DNA of 64,000 nucleotides, from positions 1 to 64,000 of the forward strand of contig NZ_CP106880.1 in NCBI RefSeq assembly GCF_025677645.1, in the 5' to 3' direction. This document shows, piece after piece, positions 33,383-42,807 of this stretch. The number at the start of each line of letters is the position of its first letter. Position 1 is the first letter of the stretch. The position numbers were made by a program, and so were the translations under genes. The notes beneath the pieces were generated by a model, which had not been told where the DNA came from, did not search any database, and saw nothing but the letters and a program-made list of their open reading frames with translations. Source of the stretch: Curtobacterium poinsettiae. GTDB taxonomy: Bacteria; Actinomycetota; Actinomycetes; Actinomycetales; Microbacteriaceae.

Positions 33383-33529
33383 ATGGCAGCCCGGGAAAGC
33401 TCGTCGAAGAGACGCACTAATGACGAGGCCGCATCTCGCGCCCAAGAGTCCGACAAGTTCGTCCTCCTACGAGGCTTCGTAGGCATTGCCAATTTAGCGA
33501 CTACTGCTCAAAGAACCATTACTACCTAG
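33383..33529 (+). CDS. Possible small protein
   Basis: A 48-codon frame (MAARESSSKRRTNDEAASR...) from ATG 33383 with GGAG eight bases upstream. The sequence looks coding, but no family is known. It lies in the 33152-33608 gap, which otherwise holds only the leader of the minus-strand secreted gene. Confidence 0.3.
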   Translation: MAARESSSKRRTNDEAASRAQESDKFVLLRGFVGIANLATTAQRTITT

Positions 33530-33608
33530 TACTGTCGCCTGGGAACTGGAGGACCCACCTCTGCGCTTGAGGAAAGCGGGTGAGGGAAGCCGCGTTAGGG
33601 CCTGCGGA

Positions 33609-35069
33609 TCATCCGGCAGCGCAATCTGGAACATTTCCGCGTGCGGGCTCTCTACTGATGTGCACAGTCGGGCCCAGCGGGCCGAGGGGGCGGCCTCCAA
33701 AGCGGACGCCAGCATCTACAATTTTCGCATTGCTAGCTTTCAGATTTGTGGTATCGATTGCGGTTCCGCTGAACTTCACACCAAGAGCATGCTGATTATC
33801 CCAGCCGTTTAGCTCCACGTACCCATTGCGCAGGGTGCTGCTCGACTGGAATCCGTCAACAACTATATCTTCATACCAAGGGATTGCGTGACCTCCGCCG
33901 GAGCTGTAATGCGTGTCGAACGACAGCGGAATCTTCGTGTTTAGAACACAGGTATTTTTATAGGTTATCTGGCGCACAACGCCGCCGACAGCCGCAGAAC
34001 TTTTGATGCGAATACCGGCTGCCGTCCCGCCCATTTTGCCCGTGCTATCCATCCCGTTGATGGTATTGTCGACCACAAGTACGTCACTCACTCCAGCGGT
34101 GGTCTCACTTCCAATGGAAATTCCGTGACTACCATCGACAATATTGTCCTTGATGGTGATATGGGCCGAAGGTTGCGAGCCGGCTTTGATTGCAATCCCG
34201 TCGTCACCGTCCATTATCGACGAGTGGATCACTGTCACGTCGCTGGCACCCGCGGGGTCAATGCCATCTGTATTTCTGGCCGTAACTGGCGTCTTGATGT
34301 GGACGCCCCAAGCCGTAAACCCGGTGCCGTCCTTAAACGAGACGTGACTTCCCGGAGAGTTAATCAAATCGAGGCTATAGAGTGTTACATCGTTCACCTT
34401 TTGGGCCTGTAGCAAACGTGGAACGTTCTGATATCCTCGGTCTTTCGCCGCCTGTGCAAGCTGCCACCAAGACAGTCCTCGTCCAATCATCTCTTGGTCC
34501 CCGCGGCCATCGATGGCCCCGCGCGCCCCATTGCGGTTCTCAGTCGATTCGATTCCGGAGTGATTGGCTAGGCTTATGAAAGGAACGCAACCATTCTCTT
34601 TCGAAGAAATCGTTCCGCAAGCTACCCCACCAGGGGCTTGGAAGTCAGCCGGATTGCGTGAAGCGAAAAGCGTGACCTCGGGCGCCAGAAGAAGGATCTC
34701 GCCGGCGTGGAGTTGAAGAGGTCCGCTTAGGAAGTCCCGGCTCTCTCCCGACGGCGAGAGCTGGATTACAACCTGATTGCCGCCTGATTTCGCGCATTCG
34801 TCGAGTGCTTGTTGTATACGATGAGTGTCAGGGGGAACACTTTCAGTCTCCGCATTCGCTTGCCGATCGTGCATAGACACTGCCGCCGTGAGCGTTGCGC
34901 AGACGCTTTCTGGGATTGACGGTTCCTTGACTTCTCGGCGGTCGCCAGAAGCGACCGAGAACGACCCAGGACCGACTTCACTGTTGAACGGTTGGACATT
35001 GGATAGGAACGAAGTAATGATAGTGGAACAGATAGCAAATGTGACTGCTAGGACTTGACGGCGGTTCAA
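33609..35069 (-). CDS. Secreted GH28 polygalacturonase
   Basis: A 486-residue preprotein using TTG 35069 (GAGGG seven bases upstream), with an N-terminal hydrophobic signal. It is a parallel beta-helix with the GH28 catalytic blocks: NTDGIDPAG (motif NTD), GDDGIAIKAG (DD), SHGISIGSE (HG) and GIRIKSS (RIK). These hydrolyse alpha-1,4-galacturonan in pectin. The gene is monocistronic and lower in GC than the backbone. With GH12, expansin and proteases it makes a plant cell-wall attack set. Confidence 0.93.
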   Translation of the reverse strand: MNRRQVLAVTFAICSTIITSFLSNVQPFNSEVGPGSFSVASGDRREVKEPSIPESVCATLTAAVSMHDRQANAETESVPPDTHRIQQALDECAKSGGNQVVIQLSPSGESRDFLSGPLQLHAGEILLLAPEVTLFASRNPADFQAPGGVACGTISSKENGCVPFISLANHSGIESTENRNGARGAIDGRGDQEMIGRGLSWWQLAQAAKDRGYQNVPRLLQAQKVNDVTLYSLDLINSPGSHVSFKDGTGFTAWGVHIKTPVTARNTDGIDPAGASDVTVIHSSIMDGDDGIAIKAGSQPSAHITIKDNIVDGSHGISIGSETTAGVSDVLVVDNTINGMDSTGKMGGTAAGIRIKSSAAVGGVVRQITYKNTCVLNTKIPLSFDTHYSSGGGHAIPWYEDIVVDGFQSSSTLRNGYVELNGWDNQHALGVKFSGTAIDTTNLKASNAKIVDAGVRFGGRPLGPLGPTVHISREPARGNVPDCAAG

Positions 35070-35631
35070 TTACAACCCTCTCGCTGGTTAGCGTGGCTAC
35101 GAATGGGGAGAAGAATAGAATAAAATCGCCTCCGTAGGAGACTCCGCTATTGACGGCTTTCGTACAGACGAGCCGAAGACATAATTTTCCCCTTCGAACG
35201 CGTCTTGACCCTCAAATGTCTTTCTGCAGTGGCGCGCAAAGACCCGCTCGATGTCTCAAATCAGTTTTAGCTCACGCTGGGGTCTTCGCACTCCAGGCAC
35301 GGTTGTAATGTACATCGCAATATACCGCTCAATAATGAAGGTTCACTCAGGCCTCCCGTCTCGTCGTGCATCTCCGCGATGAATGAGATCTCGCGCGGAT
35401 AGAACTGTTCGCGCGACACTTCCTGTGGTCTGTCCGGTCAAAGAACGCTGACGAAACCGACGTTTGCCATTGACGGGAGGGCGCAGTTGACGGTTCCGCT
35501 CACGAGACGGGTCGCTTTGGGAACGACGAGCGACAACCAGTGTCTAAATATTGCCCATCCCACGTCCGACGGCGTAATGCAACTGTTGCGCATCTGGCAT
35601 CACCCGAGACGGTCCCTTTGTACGCAGGGAC
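35070..35631. other. Intergenic region upstream of the GH28 gene
   Basis: No gene seen. It contains the promoter side of the minus-strand GH28 gene. TTCGTACAGACGA near 35157 resembles one half of the virulence palindrome with one inserted base. It ends at mini-IS copy A. Confidence 0.35.
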
Positions 35632-35889
35632 TGCTGCTGGTTCGGTTGGCTCCTGACAGGTAGGCGAATGCATTCCTTCGCACTTCTGCAGAAGAACGTT
35701 CTGAACCTGAAACGTTGGGAGACCCGGGAAGAGCTCCGGCGCGCGATCGTTACGTGGATCGAGGGGATTTACGACCGGAAACGGCGCCAACGTGGTGTGG
35801 GGAAGTTGACCCCGAATGAGTACGCGGCAATCATCGACCGAACGGTCACCCTCGCGGCATAAACGAACGAGTCAAACAAACCTCCAGCA
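35632..35889 (+). mobile_element. Mini-IS copy A (258 bp, non-autonomous)
   Basis: The ends are TGCTGCTGGTTCGGTTGGCTC and, inverted, TGCTGGAGGTTTGTTTGACTC, similar to those of the intact IS3-type element at 21632. The interior keeps only the end of an orfB-like frame (FALLQKNVLNLKRWETREEL) joined directly to the left end, so about 1 kb is deleted. It has the same length and junction as the inverted copy at 37594. A residual 64-codon frame spans 35668-35862. Confidence 0.8.
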
Positions 35890-36250
35890 ATCCGCAACTC
35901 CTGGCAACTTGGTGAACGACGCTATGCGCACCTGGAGTGCGAGGCTCCCCATTCCACTAAGGCAGGACGCAGGCAACTTAGGAGAAGGCCATGCGCCTGC
36001 CCGATCGTCTCTTTCGCACCCTCGGCCCTCCACAGCTAACTGGGCGCGGGGGCAGATTGGACGAAGTGGTGCTGGCATCTCGTGCGTCACCCGCTTGTCT
36101 CGTGAACAGCGGAGAGTCGGAGTGCGGGGCCGTTGCAGACGTGCTTAAGCCGGGTATACCTCATCCGATATACGAGCAATATCGCTAACCAAACGACTCG
36201 TTAGCCTCTACCGCAAAGCTGCCTCAAGTTACAAATACTCACTTCGGGCA
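35890..36250. other. Intergenic region
   Basis: No supported gene between mini-IS copy A and the end of protease 3; only unrecognisable short frames. Confidence 0.4.
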
Positions 36251-37108
36251 TCAGTCACGCACGACCTCATACGCTGGCTGCTCACGAAAAAACAGACCGA
36301 TGGGAATGTAAGCTTCGATAGTTGGGAACCGGCTTTCGGGGTCGCCGCCTTGAACATGAACTCCATAAATCCTACCTGACTGGCTAACCACGGGTCCGCC
36401 AGAGTCCCCGTCGCTCGTATTGGCCCCAAAAGTCTCGGAAAAAGCTTGACCGGCACCGGGCTCGAGATCGGGCGGTTTAGGGACGCTTCGGAAAGAGCAA
36501 ATTACACCACTGCTTCGACCACTTACGCAGTAAATCTCTCGCGGTGCAGGCGTTCCAGTTCCTTGGACCGCTACAGATTGCTCATGCCCAGCCCGATTGC
36601 GAATCAGAATTACTTGACCAGAAGCACGAGGTTGCCAATCGACCACGATATGGCATCGCACGAAACCGCCAGATGTACTGTGGCACTGCTGGTGACGGCT
36701 GGACAAAGGCTCGATACGGACAAGGGCGAGGTCGTAACGCCCGGAGATCCAGGTGACGGCCCCGACGCTTACAGTGCCAACACGCACCGTCTGGCCAGTC
36801 TCCGATGCGCAGTGCCCAGCCGTTACAACGTAGCGAACCGCTCGCGCATACTGGGATAGCCGCGCAAATATGCCTGTGGAGCGAACGACCGGGCCAGCCG
36901 TGCAGACAGCATCTGGTGAAAAGTGTGGACCCGATCGAGTTCCGGCGAATACGAGCTGAGTTCCGGCTCTCACTGGCAAACTGTTCCGTGCAAGCGAATC
37001 AGCCGCATCTGCCGATTCCGAGATGACAGCGGGTGCGGCAAACGCAACAATCATCGCGACTATAGCGACAATTGCAGTCGGATGATTACGTGAACTTCGA
37101 ATACCCAT
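36251..37108 (-). CDS. Secreted chymotrypsin-fold serine protease 3
   Basis: A 285-residue preprotein from ATG 37108 (GGAG five bases upstream); further ATGs upstream lack a site. A signal peptide ends near ESADAADS (about residue 38). The triad is His in VVTAGHCASE, Asp in GRYDLALVRIE, and Ser in SDGDSGGPVV. It is more divergent from proteases 1 and 2, which have AKHC rather than AGHC. It lies between two inverted mini-IS copies, which may have moved or rearranged the segment. Confidence 0.88.
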   Translation of the reverse strand: MGIRSSRNHPTAIVAIVAMIVAFAAPAVISESADAADSLARNSLPVRAGTQLVFAGTRSGPHFSPDAVCTAGPVVRSTGIFARLSQYARAVRYVVTAGHCASETGQTVRVGTVSVGAVTWISGRYDLALVRIEPLSSRHQQCHSTSGGFVRCHIVVDWQPRASGQVILIRNRAGHEQSVAVQGTGTPAPREIYCVSGRSSGVICSFRSVPKPPDLEPGAGQAFSETFGANTSDGDSGGPVVSQSGRIYGVHVQGGDPESRFPTIEAYIPIGLFFREQPAYEVVRD

Positions 37109-37375
37109 TAATACTCCATTACCCTGTGATCGCATTTGCCACGATCGCAAATTGCCAGCATAAAACGCCTGCGGACTCGTAGCCGGCATTCTCCGGAATA
37201 GTACAGCTATCCATAACGCTATACCGATGAAGCGAGTTGGGCGCTGAGGTTATGCTCAGGCGGGTATATGTGTCCCAGCGGAATCTGCGGCATGCTGCTT
37301 CGAGGCCGCGATCCGTCTAGAAGGGTCCCGCGGGCGTCCCGTTAGCGACTGGCTGCTCTTAGGCAACGCGGTCGA

Positions 37376-37409
37376 CGATCGATTTCGCCCACCGATCGAT
37401 TTCGCCCAC
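37376..37409. repeat. Tandem 17-bp repeat
   Basis: Two perfect adjacent copies of CGATCGATTTCGCCCAC. They lie in the 37109-37593 gap upstream of protease 3, which otherwise shows no gene. Confidence 0.85.
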
Positions 37410-37593
37410 CGTGTTCAGCGATCTGTCGCACCTAATCTATTCAGCCGCTTCCATCGTTGACGTGCGCGCAGAGATGTATCGCTGCTGGCGATGTTCAATT
37501 GTCAGATTCGATGACCCACAAGGTTGGTGTTATCGGTCACGACTCCACGCTTCGCCAAAGCCAACCACATCCGCCACTGGTTAAGAACAGGAC

Positions 37594-37851
37594 TGCTGGA
37601 GGTTTGTTTGACTCGTTCGTTTATGCCGCGAGGGTGACCGTTCGGTCGATGATTGCCGCGTACTCATTCGGGGTCAACTTCCCCACACCACGTTGGCGCC
37701 GTTTCCGGTCGTAAATCCCCTCGATCCACGTAACGATCGCGCGCCGGAGCTCTTCCCGGGTCTCCCAACGTTTCAGGTTCAGAACGTTCTTCTGCAGAAG
37801 TGCGAAGGAACGCATTCGCCTACCTGTCAGGAGCCAACCGAACCAGCAGCA
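37594..37851 (-). mobile_element. Mini-IS copy B (258 bp, inverted)
   Basis: Same length, ends and internal junction as copy A, on the opposite strand, with few base differences (for example CGCATT versus TGCATT near the junction). An in-frame remnant of orfB reaches 37621. No target duplication is visible. The 37852-38276 stretch beyond it holds only the left-end side of an IS110-like remnant. Confidence 0.8.
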
Positions 37852-38276
37852 CCTCCGCTTCAGACGCTTGTACCCGCCTGGGCAACCCCTGCAGTAAGCG
37901 GAGGGCAGGAGTGTCCCAGACCGCGTGCCTGCCGCCCACCATCCAAAGGCTCCCGCGTCCAATAGCTGAAACCAACACATTTCGGTCAAAGCATCGGCTG
38001 TCTCTAATGGTCCTTGGCTGGCCGCAGGCCTGCTGACAGGCTGGCGCGGTCCCGGCTCGTGGTGTGACTCTTCGGCTATCTGTCCGGCCCTGCGGCGTGA
38101 CACTCGTCCGACTCGTTCGCCGCGGGAAGTGGGGCTGGTGCCAGCTCGTCCGCTGCGATGGCTTGATAGAAGGTCGTCCAACCCGTCACCTGGCTGTGAA
38201 TCGTTAGAGATCCGCCCCGCAACGGCTCTCCCCGGGCCGGGAACCAACACGGTTCCCGTCTTGGAAGGAGTCCCGC

Positions 38277-38585
38277 ATGCCCTTCGTCGCAGACGAGTAC
38301 ACGCATGTCATCGGCGTCGACACGCACGCCAGAACCCACACCTACGTCGTCCTCGCCCCCCCGCACCGGCGGCATCGTTGATATAGCGACTCTTCCAACA
38401 AGTCCGGCGGGTGTCACCCGCGCACTGGCATGGATCGACCGTAGAACCGCCAGTCGACTCGCCGTGTCGAGGGGACTAGCTCTTCGTGTCGAGGGAACTA
38501 GCTCTTATTGAGCGTCCTTGACGGAAGCGCTGCAGCAGGCTCATATCCCTGTCGTCGAAGCGGCCGCCAAACGCAAGCCAGTTTT
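38277..38585 (+). pseudogene. IS110-family transposase remnant
   Basis: The start ATG 38277 reads VIGVDTHARTHTYVVLA, the RuvC-like N-terminus of IS110 transposases. A frameshift near 38360 moves to GIVDIATLPTSPAGVTRALAW. A TGA interrupts EGTSSY/ASLTEALQQAHIPVVEAA at 38508. Homology stops near 38585. Three lesions make it inactive. A later HFYNYVRTHPPA segment (about 38617-38655) may be a fragment of another transposase. Confidence 0.7.
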
Positions 38586-38720
38586 GAGGCTTCCAAGAGG
38601 AAGGCGCTCCCCAGCTCGCTCCACTTTTACAATTACGTCAGGACCCATCCGCCGGCTCAACAATCTGCCTGGACATCACAGCTAGCAAGGCTCAAAGGAA
38701 GCTTTCAGTGGCACTCCAGG

Positions 38721-39775
38721 TCAGGGTTCGAGAGTGTCGGTCTCCGTCGCCAGTGCGGCTGCGAGGTCGGCTTCCGAGGGCAGGGCAGCGCGGACCGCGG
38801 GTGGGAGGAGGTCGTAGCTGGCGACACCGATCGGGGTCTGCTGACCCGCGAGGGAGTACCGGACAACGGCGTCGTTCTTACCCGCCACCAGCAGCAGGCC
38901 GACGGTGTCAGCGTGCTGGGGGCGGCGGAGCTTGTCGTCGACGAGGGCGACGTAGAAGCCGAGCTGGCCGAGGTACTCGGGCTTAAACTTCCCGGTCTTG
39001 AGCTCGACGACCACCCACCGGAGCTGTCGATGACCACGTACCGGAGCTGCTCGACGTGGAAGAACAGCAGGTCGACGTAGAAATCGTCCCCGTCGACGTC
39101 GAAGTGCACCTGCCGGCCCACAAACGCGAACCCTTCGCCGAGCTCGCGGAGAGTGTCGATGATCCGGTCGACGAGTGGCTGCTCGAGGTGGCGTTCCTTC
39201 GCGTCGCCATCCAGGGCGATGAAGTCCAGCACATATGGGTCTTTCGTGATCTGCTGCGCCAAGTCCGACTCGGCCGGTGGAAGGACCTCGGCGAAGTTCG
39301 TCGGCGCCGCCTCCAATCGGGTATGCGCATCGGACCGGATCTAGTGCCCGAGGACATTCCGGGACCAGCCATGCGCAGCCGCTTGGGCGGCGTACCAGTC
39401 CCGGAGCTCACGATCGTCGAGCCGGTCCAGGAGGACGGTGATGTGACCCCATGGCAGTTGTGCAACAGCCTGTTGCAAAGTCTGCTCCTCCGGCCAAGCC
39501 GCCCCGAACGCACGCATGTACGCAAGGTTGCGTGGGGAGAACCCCTTGATCTCCGGGAACTCCGCACGCAGATCCGCCGCGAGCCGACCGATGACGTTAC
39601 TCCCCCACCCCTCATCGCCCTGACGCTGCAAGATCGTCGCACCGATCCCCCAGTACAGACTGACAAGCTCAGTGTTCACGCGGCGCTACGCGGCAAACCG
39701 GGCAGCGCGCACTTGCTGCTTCAACTCCGCAAGAGCAGCGGCGTAGCCGGATACGGATGGCAACGAATCAGTCAT
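38721..39775 (-). pseudogene. YhcG/DUF1016 PDDEXK nuclease, inactivated
   Basis: From ATG 39775 the reading is SGYAAALAELKQQVRAARFA, TAG (39688-39686), VNTELVSLYWGIGATI..., TAG (39343-39341), then LEAAPTNFAEVLPP...FVGRQVHFDVDGDDFYVDLLFFH, then a frameshift near 39014 and VVELKTGKFKPEYLGQLGFY to the end. The DUF1016 N-terminal and PDDEXK halves are both present. Both TAGs fit CAG-to-TAG changes. The frameshift is a 23-bp tandem duplication. YhcG proteins are DNA-repair or defence-associated nucleases. Confidence 0.85.
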
Positions 39776-39883
39776 CACCACTCAGTCTGCCCGACTGAGG
39801 GATCGAACGAGCGCTCAACAATGCGCCTCACGGGAACACCTATGCCAGAGTGGATACGACCCAGAGCGAAAGGCCACCTCACT

Positions 39884-40228
39884 ATGGCGCAGAAAGTCAC
39901 CACGCACCTCGTCGACGACCTCACCGGCGACACCATCGAAGACGGCCACGGCCGCACCGTCACGTTCAGCTTCGACGGCAGGCACTACGAGATCGACCTC
40001 AGCGACGCCAACGCCGAAACCCTCCGCGAAACGTTCTCCGACTATACCGCCGCAGCCCGCAAGGTCACCGGCCGAGCCGGCCGTGGCAGCGCCGGCGGCG
40101 CGCCGAAGCGCGGGAACTCGGAAGAGCTCGCGAAGATCCGCGAGTGGGCGAACGCGAACGGCCACGAAGTCTCCTCCCGCGGCCGCATCAGCCAGGCCGT
40201 CCGCGACGCGTACGACGCCGCACACTGA
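39884..40228 (+). CDS. lsr2: Lsr2 nucleoid-associated xenogeneic silencer
   Basis: A 114-residue protein from ATG 39884. The N-terminal dimerisation domain (VTTHLVDDLTGDTIEDGHG to about residue 60) is joined by a Gly/Ala/Arg linker to the C-terminal DNA-binding domain. The latter includes IREWANANGHEVSSRGRIS and the RGR core that enters the AT-rich minor groove. Lsr2 is the actinobacterial H-NS analogue; it coats AT-rich acquired DNA and silences it. Here it neighbours a lower-GC virulence block and a truncated relative at 26460, an arrangement suited to silencing and counter-silencing. Confidence 0.93.
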   Translation: MAQKVTTHLVDDLTGDTIEDGHGRTVTFSFDGRHYEIDLSDANAETLRETFSDYTAAARKVTGRAGRGSAGGAPKRGNSEELAKIREWANANGHEVSSRGRISQAVRDAYDAAH

Positions 40229-40699
40229 CGCCACTCCCCAACGAGAAGAGCCGCCCCCCCTTCATGGTGGCCAGCTCTTCGCGTTGGCGCCGATACGGCC
40301 CTCTTATGACGGTCCAGGTGGCCGCTCAGCAGCCGAATGCGCGTTGCAAAGCGAGTTCTATGATCGCTGACCCGCGCTGCTCGTCGCTGCCATCAATGCG
40401 GCAGGTTCCGTCACGGATGAGCCGGATCTTGCAAGACGATCGCGTGAGAGCGCCCGGTCGGCCCGTGTGATTCGCGTGGCTTGATCGGTCTGCGGTGCCG
40501 GAGCGGAGAGCGCACTCAGCCCTTGACCGCCCGGACCACTCGAGTTGCACAGCGCACTGAGTGCCGTTTCAACAGACGTTCGTCTAATCAAACCCGTCGA
40601 TTTGTCTGCGAGTCACCCGACAGTTTCCACACCGTCGTCTGACGCCCGGACCATCAATGCCGGGTGATCGCCACCCGAACAGCATTTCGAAGGGATCCG
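40229..40699. promoter_or_regulatory. Leader with operator-like half sites
   Basis: Apart from unassignable short frames, this gap carries AGACGTTCGTCT (about 40573-40584) and GTCGTCTGACG (about 40633-40643). These differ by a base or two from parts of the palindrome at 23135. They lie about 60-130 bp before the secreted four-cysteine gene. Confidence 0.4.
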
Positions 40700-41365
40700 A
40701 TGATGGAACACGCCGTCCGACCGCGCACCACAGCACGGGTGCGGAAGAACCTGCTCACCACCGCCGTCTTTGCCACGGCGACGCTGCTCGCCGCCCTCGG
40801 CGCACCCAGTCCCGCGGCAACGGCCGCCACGATCCCCGGCACCACCGAAGGTCACACTGCCGCGCAGAGCGCCGTCATCGAATCGATCGAGCACGGAACC
40901 ATCGCCGCGGACATCGACGCGGGACGGGTCTCCACGGACGCACTCGAGCAGCTCGCCAGCACCGGCTTCACGGCCAACGGCCACACCGTCGCCCCGTGGC
41001 TGAACCTGGACGGCTCGGCCACCACCACTGCTGACGTCGCAGCAGCACACCTCAGCAAGAACGACGTCCGCCAGGTGCAGGCTGCACCTCCCGCGAGCTC
41101 GGGCACCGCTGCAGGAATCACGGAGAGCAAGCACTGGTGGAACAACCACGAGTTCTACATCTCGGGCCCCGTCGTGAAGACGATCATCACCGTGGGCGCC
41201 GGCACCTACCTCGCCGCCGTGTGCATCACCCTCGACCTATCGAAGATCTCGTGCGCGGCACTCGGCGCGGTCGTGGCTGGATCGGCCGAATTCATCAAGA
41301 GCGGAGGCTGCGGCCGCGGCTACTACTTCGACTTCCCGAAGGTGTGGAAGTCGCACTGCTCCTGA
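40700..41365 (+). CDS. Secreted four-cysteine family protein, copy 2
   Basis: A 221-residue preprotein; ATG 40700 (or 40703) follows AAGGGA. The signal peptide ends near ATAATIPG (about residue 43). It is homologous along its length to the 32468 protein: GT...D...G..S...L.QL near the mature N-terminus, then HWWNNHEFYISG, a Gly/Ala-rich hydrophobic region and cysteines in VCIT, SCAA, GCGRGYYFDFP and SHC. Family unrecognised. Operator-like half sites lie upstream and a terminator follows. Confidence 0.72.
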   Translation: MMEHAVRPRTTARVRKNLLTTAVFATATLLAALGAPSPAATAATIPGTTEGHTAAQSAVIESIEHGTIAADIDAGRVSTDALEQLASTGFTANGHTVAPWLNLDGSATTTADVAAAHLSKNDVRQVQAAPPASSGTAAGITESKHWWNNHEFYISGPVVKTIITVGAGTYLAAVCITLDLSKISCAALGAVVAGSAEFIKSGGCGRGYYFDFPKVWKSHCS

Positions 41366-41376
41366 TCCACAACGAC

Positions 41377-41413
41377 GGGGCGAAGGTACCCACAAAGCCG
41401 GGACCTTCGCCCC
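41377..41413 (+). terminator. Terminator hairpin
   Basis: GGGGCGAAGGT pairs with ACCTTCGCCCC over a 15-nt loop, 11 bp after the four-cysteine gene. The stretch 41414-41882 beyond it holds no gene I can support. Confidence 0.8.
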
Positions 41414-41882
41414 TCGGGCTGCAACGGCGACCCCTCGCAGCACCTCCAACAACGACCAGCCCGGAAGTCGATTCAGCCGTCCCATCCACAGCGGTCAGGG
41501 CCGATCGGACGCTGGCTCCGTCCGGTCGCGGCGTAAAGGGCGCGCGTTGCGGGCCGGTGAGATCGACGACGGAATCACGGTCGATGCCATTTGCGTGTGT
41601 GACCTGAGTGATGCTGCGGTCGGTACCGTGGGAGCTGATGACCTGCCAAGGCGACATAGAAGGGCTGTATCGTCCGGCTATCCGACGCGGTGAGAGACGA
41701 AAAGCGGCTCGTGATCATCAGCGGTGCCTTCCAAAGCGACAACGATCGGCGCGCGGTACTCGCTGCCGCAGCCTATGCAGCCCGGCTGCGCCGCGTACTC
41801 GTCGTCGTTGATCGGGCTCATACCCTTTGTCGCCTCTCCGAGGCCGTTGCTACGACCAGCGTTATCACCGCGTCACAACCGC

Positions 41883-42420
41883 TCAGGGGTGATGCCGCCG
41901 CGGTCGAGCGTGCCCGTGATGGCGATGAGGACCGCCGGGGCGCATCGAGCCGAACGAGCCGACAACGGTGTCCCGGTGAGCCGGATCGATGACGCCGACG
42001 CTCCACGGGTCGTTGCCGCGGTGGTGGCCACGAACGAGGACGTCACCGCCGGCGCTGATCATCCAGTCTCCGGCCCCGCCCTCCGCGGTGTCGAGAACCG
42101 CACCGGCATCGCGGGGTGTGAGCGCCTTGACGACGCCGGAAAGGTCGATCACCCCATCGGGGCGGTGGGGGGGTGAACGATCCGCCGGTCCGTTCCCGCC
42201 AGTCGAGCGCGAGTGCGTACACGTCGCGAACTTCGGTGGGGGTGTCCGCGAGCCGGAGCGATACGTCGGCGACACGGCTGAGCACGTACGACGGGTCGTA
42301 GAGGCTGTACCGGTGGTCGTAGCCGGCGAACACTGCGCGCACCGCTGACGCCGTCTCCGGAGTCGCGCCCCGGAGACTCACGACGGTGCCCATCGTCTCG
42401 AAAGTCGCGACGCCGCTCAC
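41883..42420 (-). pseudogene. ApbE-like FAD:protein FMN transferase, broken
   Basis: Frame one gives FETMGTVVSLRGATPETASA and YALALDWRERTGGSFTP. Near 42170, at a run of G, the sense moves to another frame: DGVIDLSGVVKALTPRDAGA and GGAGDWMISAGGDVLVRG, the ApbE core. It then decays before 41883. ApbE attaches FMN covalently to exported proteins, fitting the FMN-binding remnant just upstream on the same strand. Confidence 0.75.
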
Positions 42421-42801
42421 AGTCCGGCCTTGTCGATCGCGGACTGAACGGACGTCGTGTAGCCCTCGCTGGTGAAGGTCGCGCCGCTGACGGACGGATC
42501 TGGGCGGACTGCGCCTGCAGCGCCTCCTGCCGGAGGATTGGGGCGGCCTGTTGGCTTGATCTGCACCGACCGGCCGTCGCTGTTCGTGAGCTGCAGCGCG
42601 GTGGCGTCAGTGATCTCCCCTGTTCGCAACGGCGATCTCGACCTGCGCCGGACCGTACCGGGTCTGGGTCGTGTCGCCGGGAAAGGTGCCGGTGGCGGAC
42701 GACCCACCGGTCTTCCCGGTGCCGGTGGTGCCTCCGCTGGTCCCGCTGCTGGCGCTGTCGCCCGTCAACACGGTTCCGGTCGTACCGGCCGACTCTCTCA
42801 C
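42417..42801 (-). pseudogene. FMN-binding domain protein remnant
   Basis: The C-terminus VSGATFTSEGYTTSVQSAID is the FMN-binding domain signature, with the Thr that ApbE flavinylates. Upstream, QTRYGPAQVEIAVA lies in a different frame, so a frameshift sits near 42620. The N-terminal membrane part is missing: the sequence stops at the recombinase gene at 42808. Its coupled order with ApbE is the normal operon order. Confidence 0.75.
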
Positions 42802-42807
42802 CCAAAG

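Noticed and set aside
37621..38250. 209-codon minus-strand frame covering mini-IS copy B
   Set aside because: Only its last about 64 codons are homologous to orfB; the rest is flanking DNA read by chance.
41690..41992. Plus-strand frame with Ala/Arg-rich sequence
   Set aside because: It overlaps the antisense of the ApbE remnant and lacks recognisable features.
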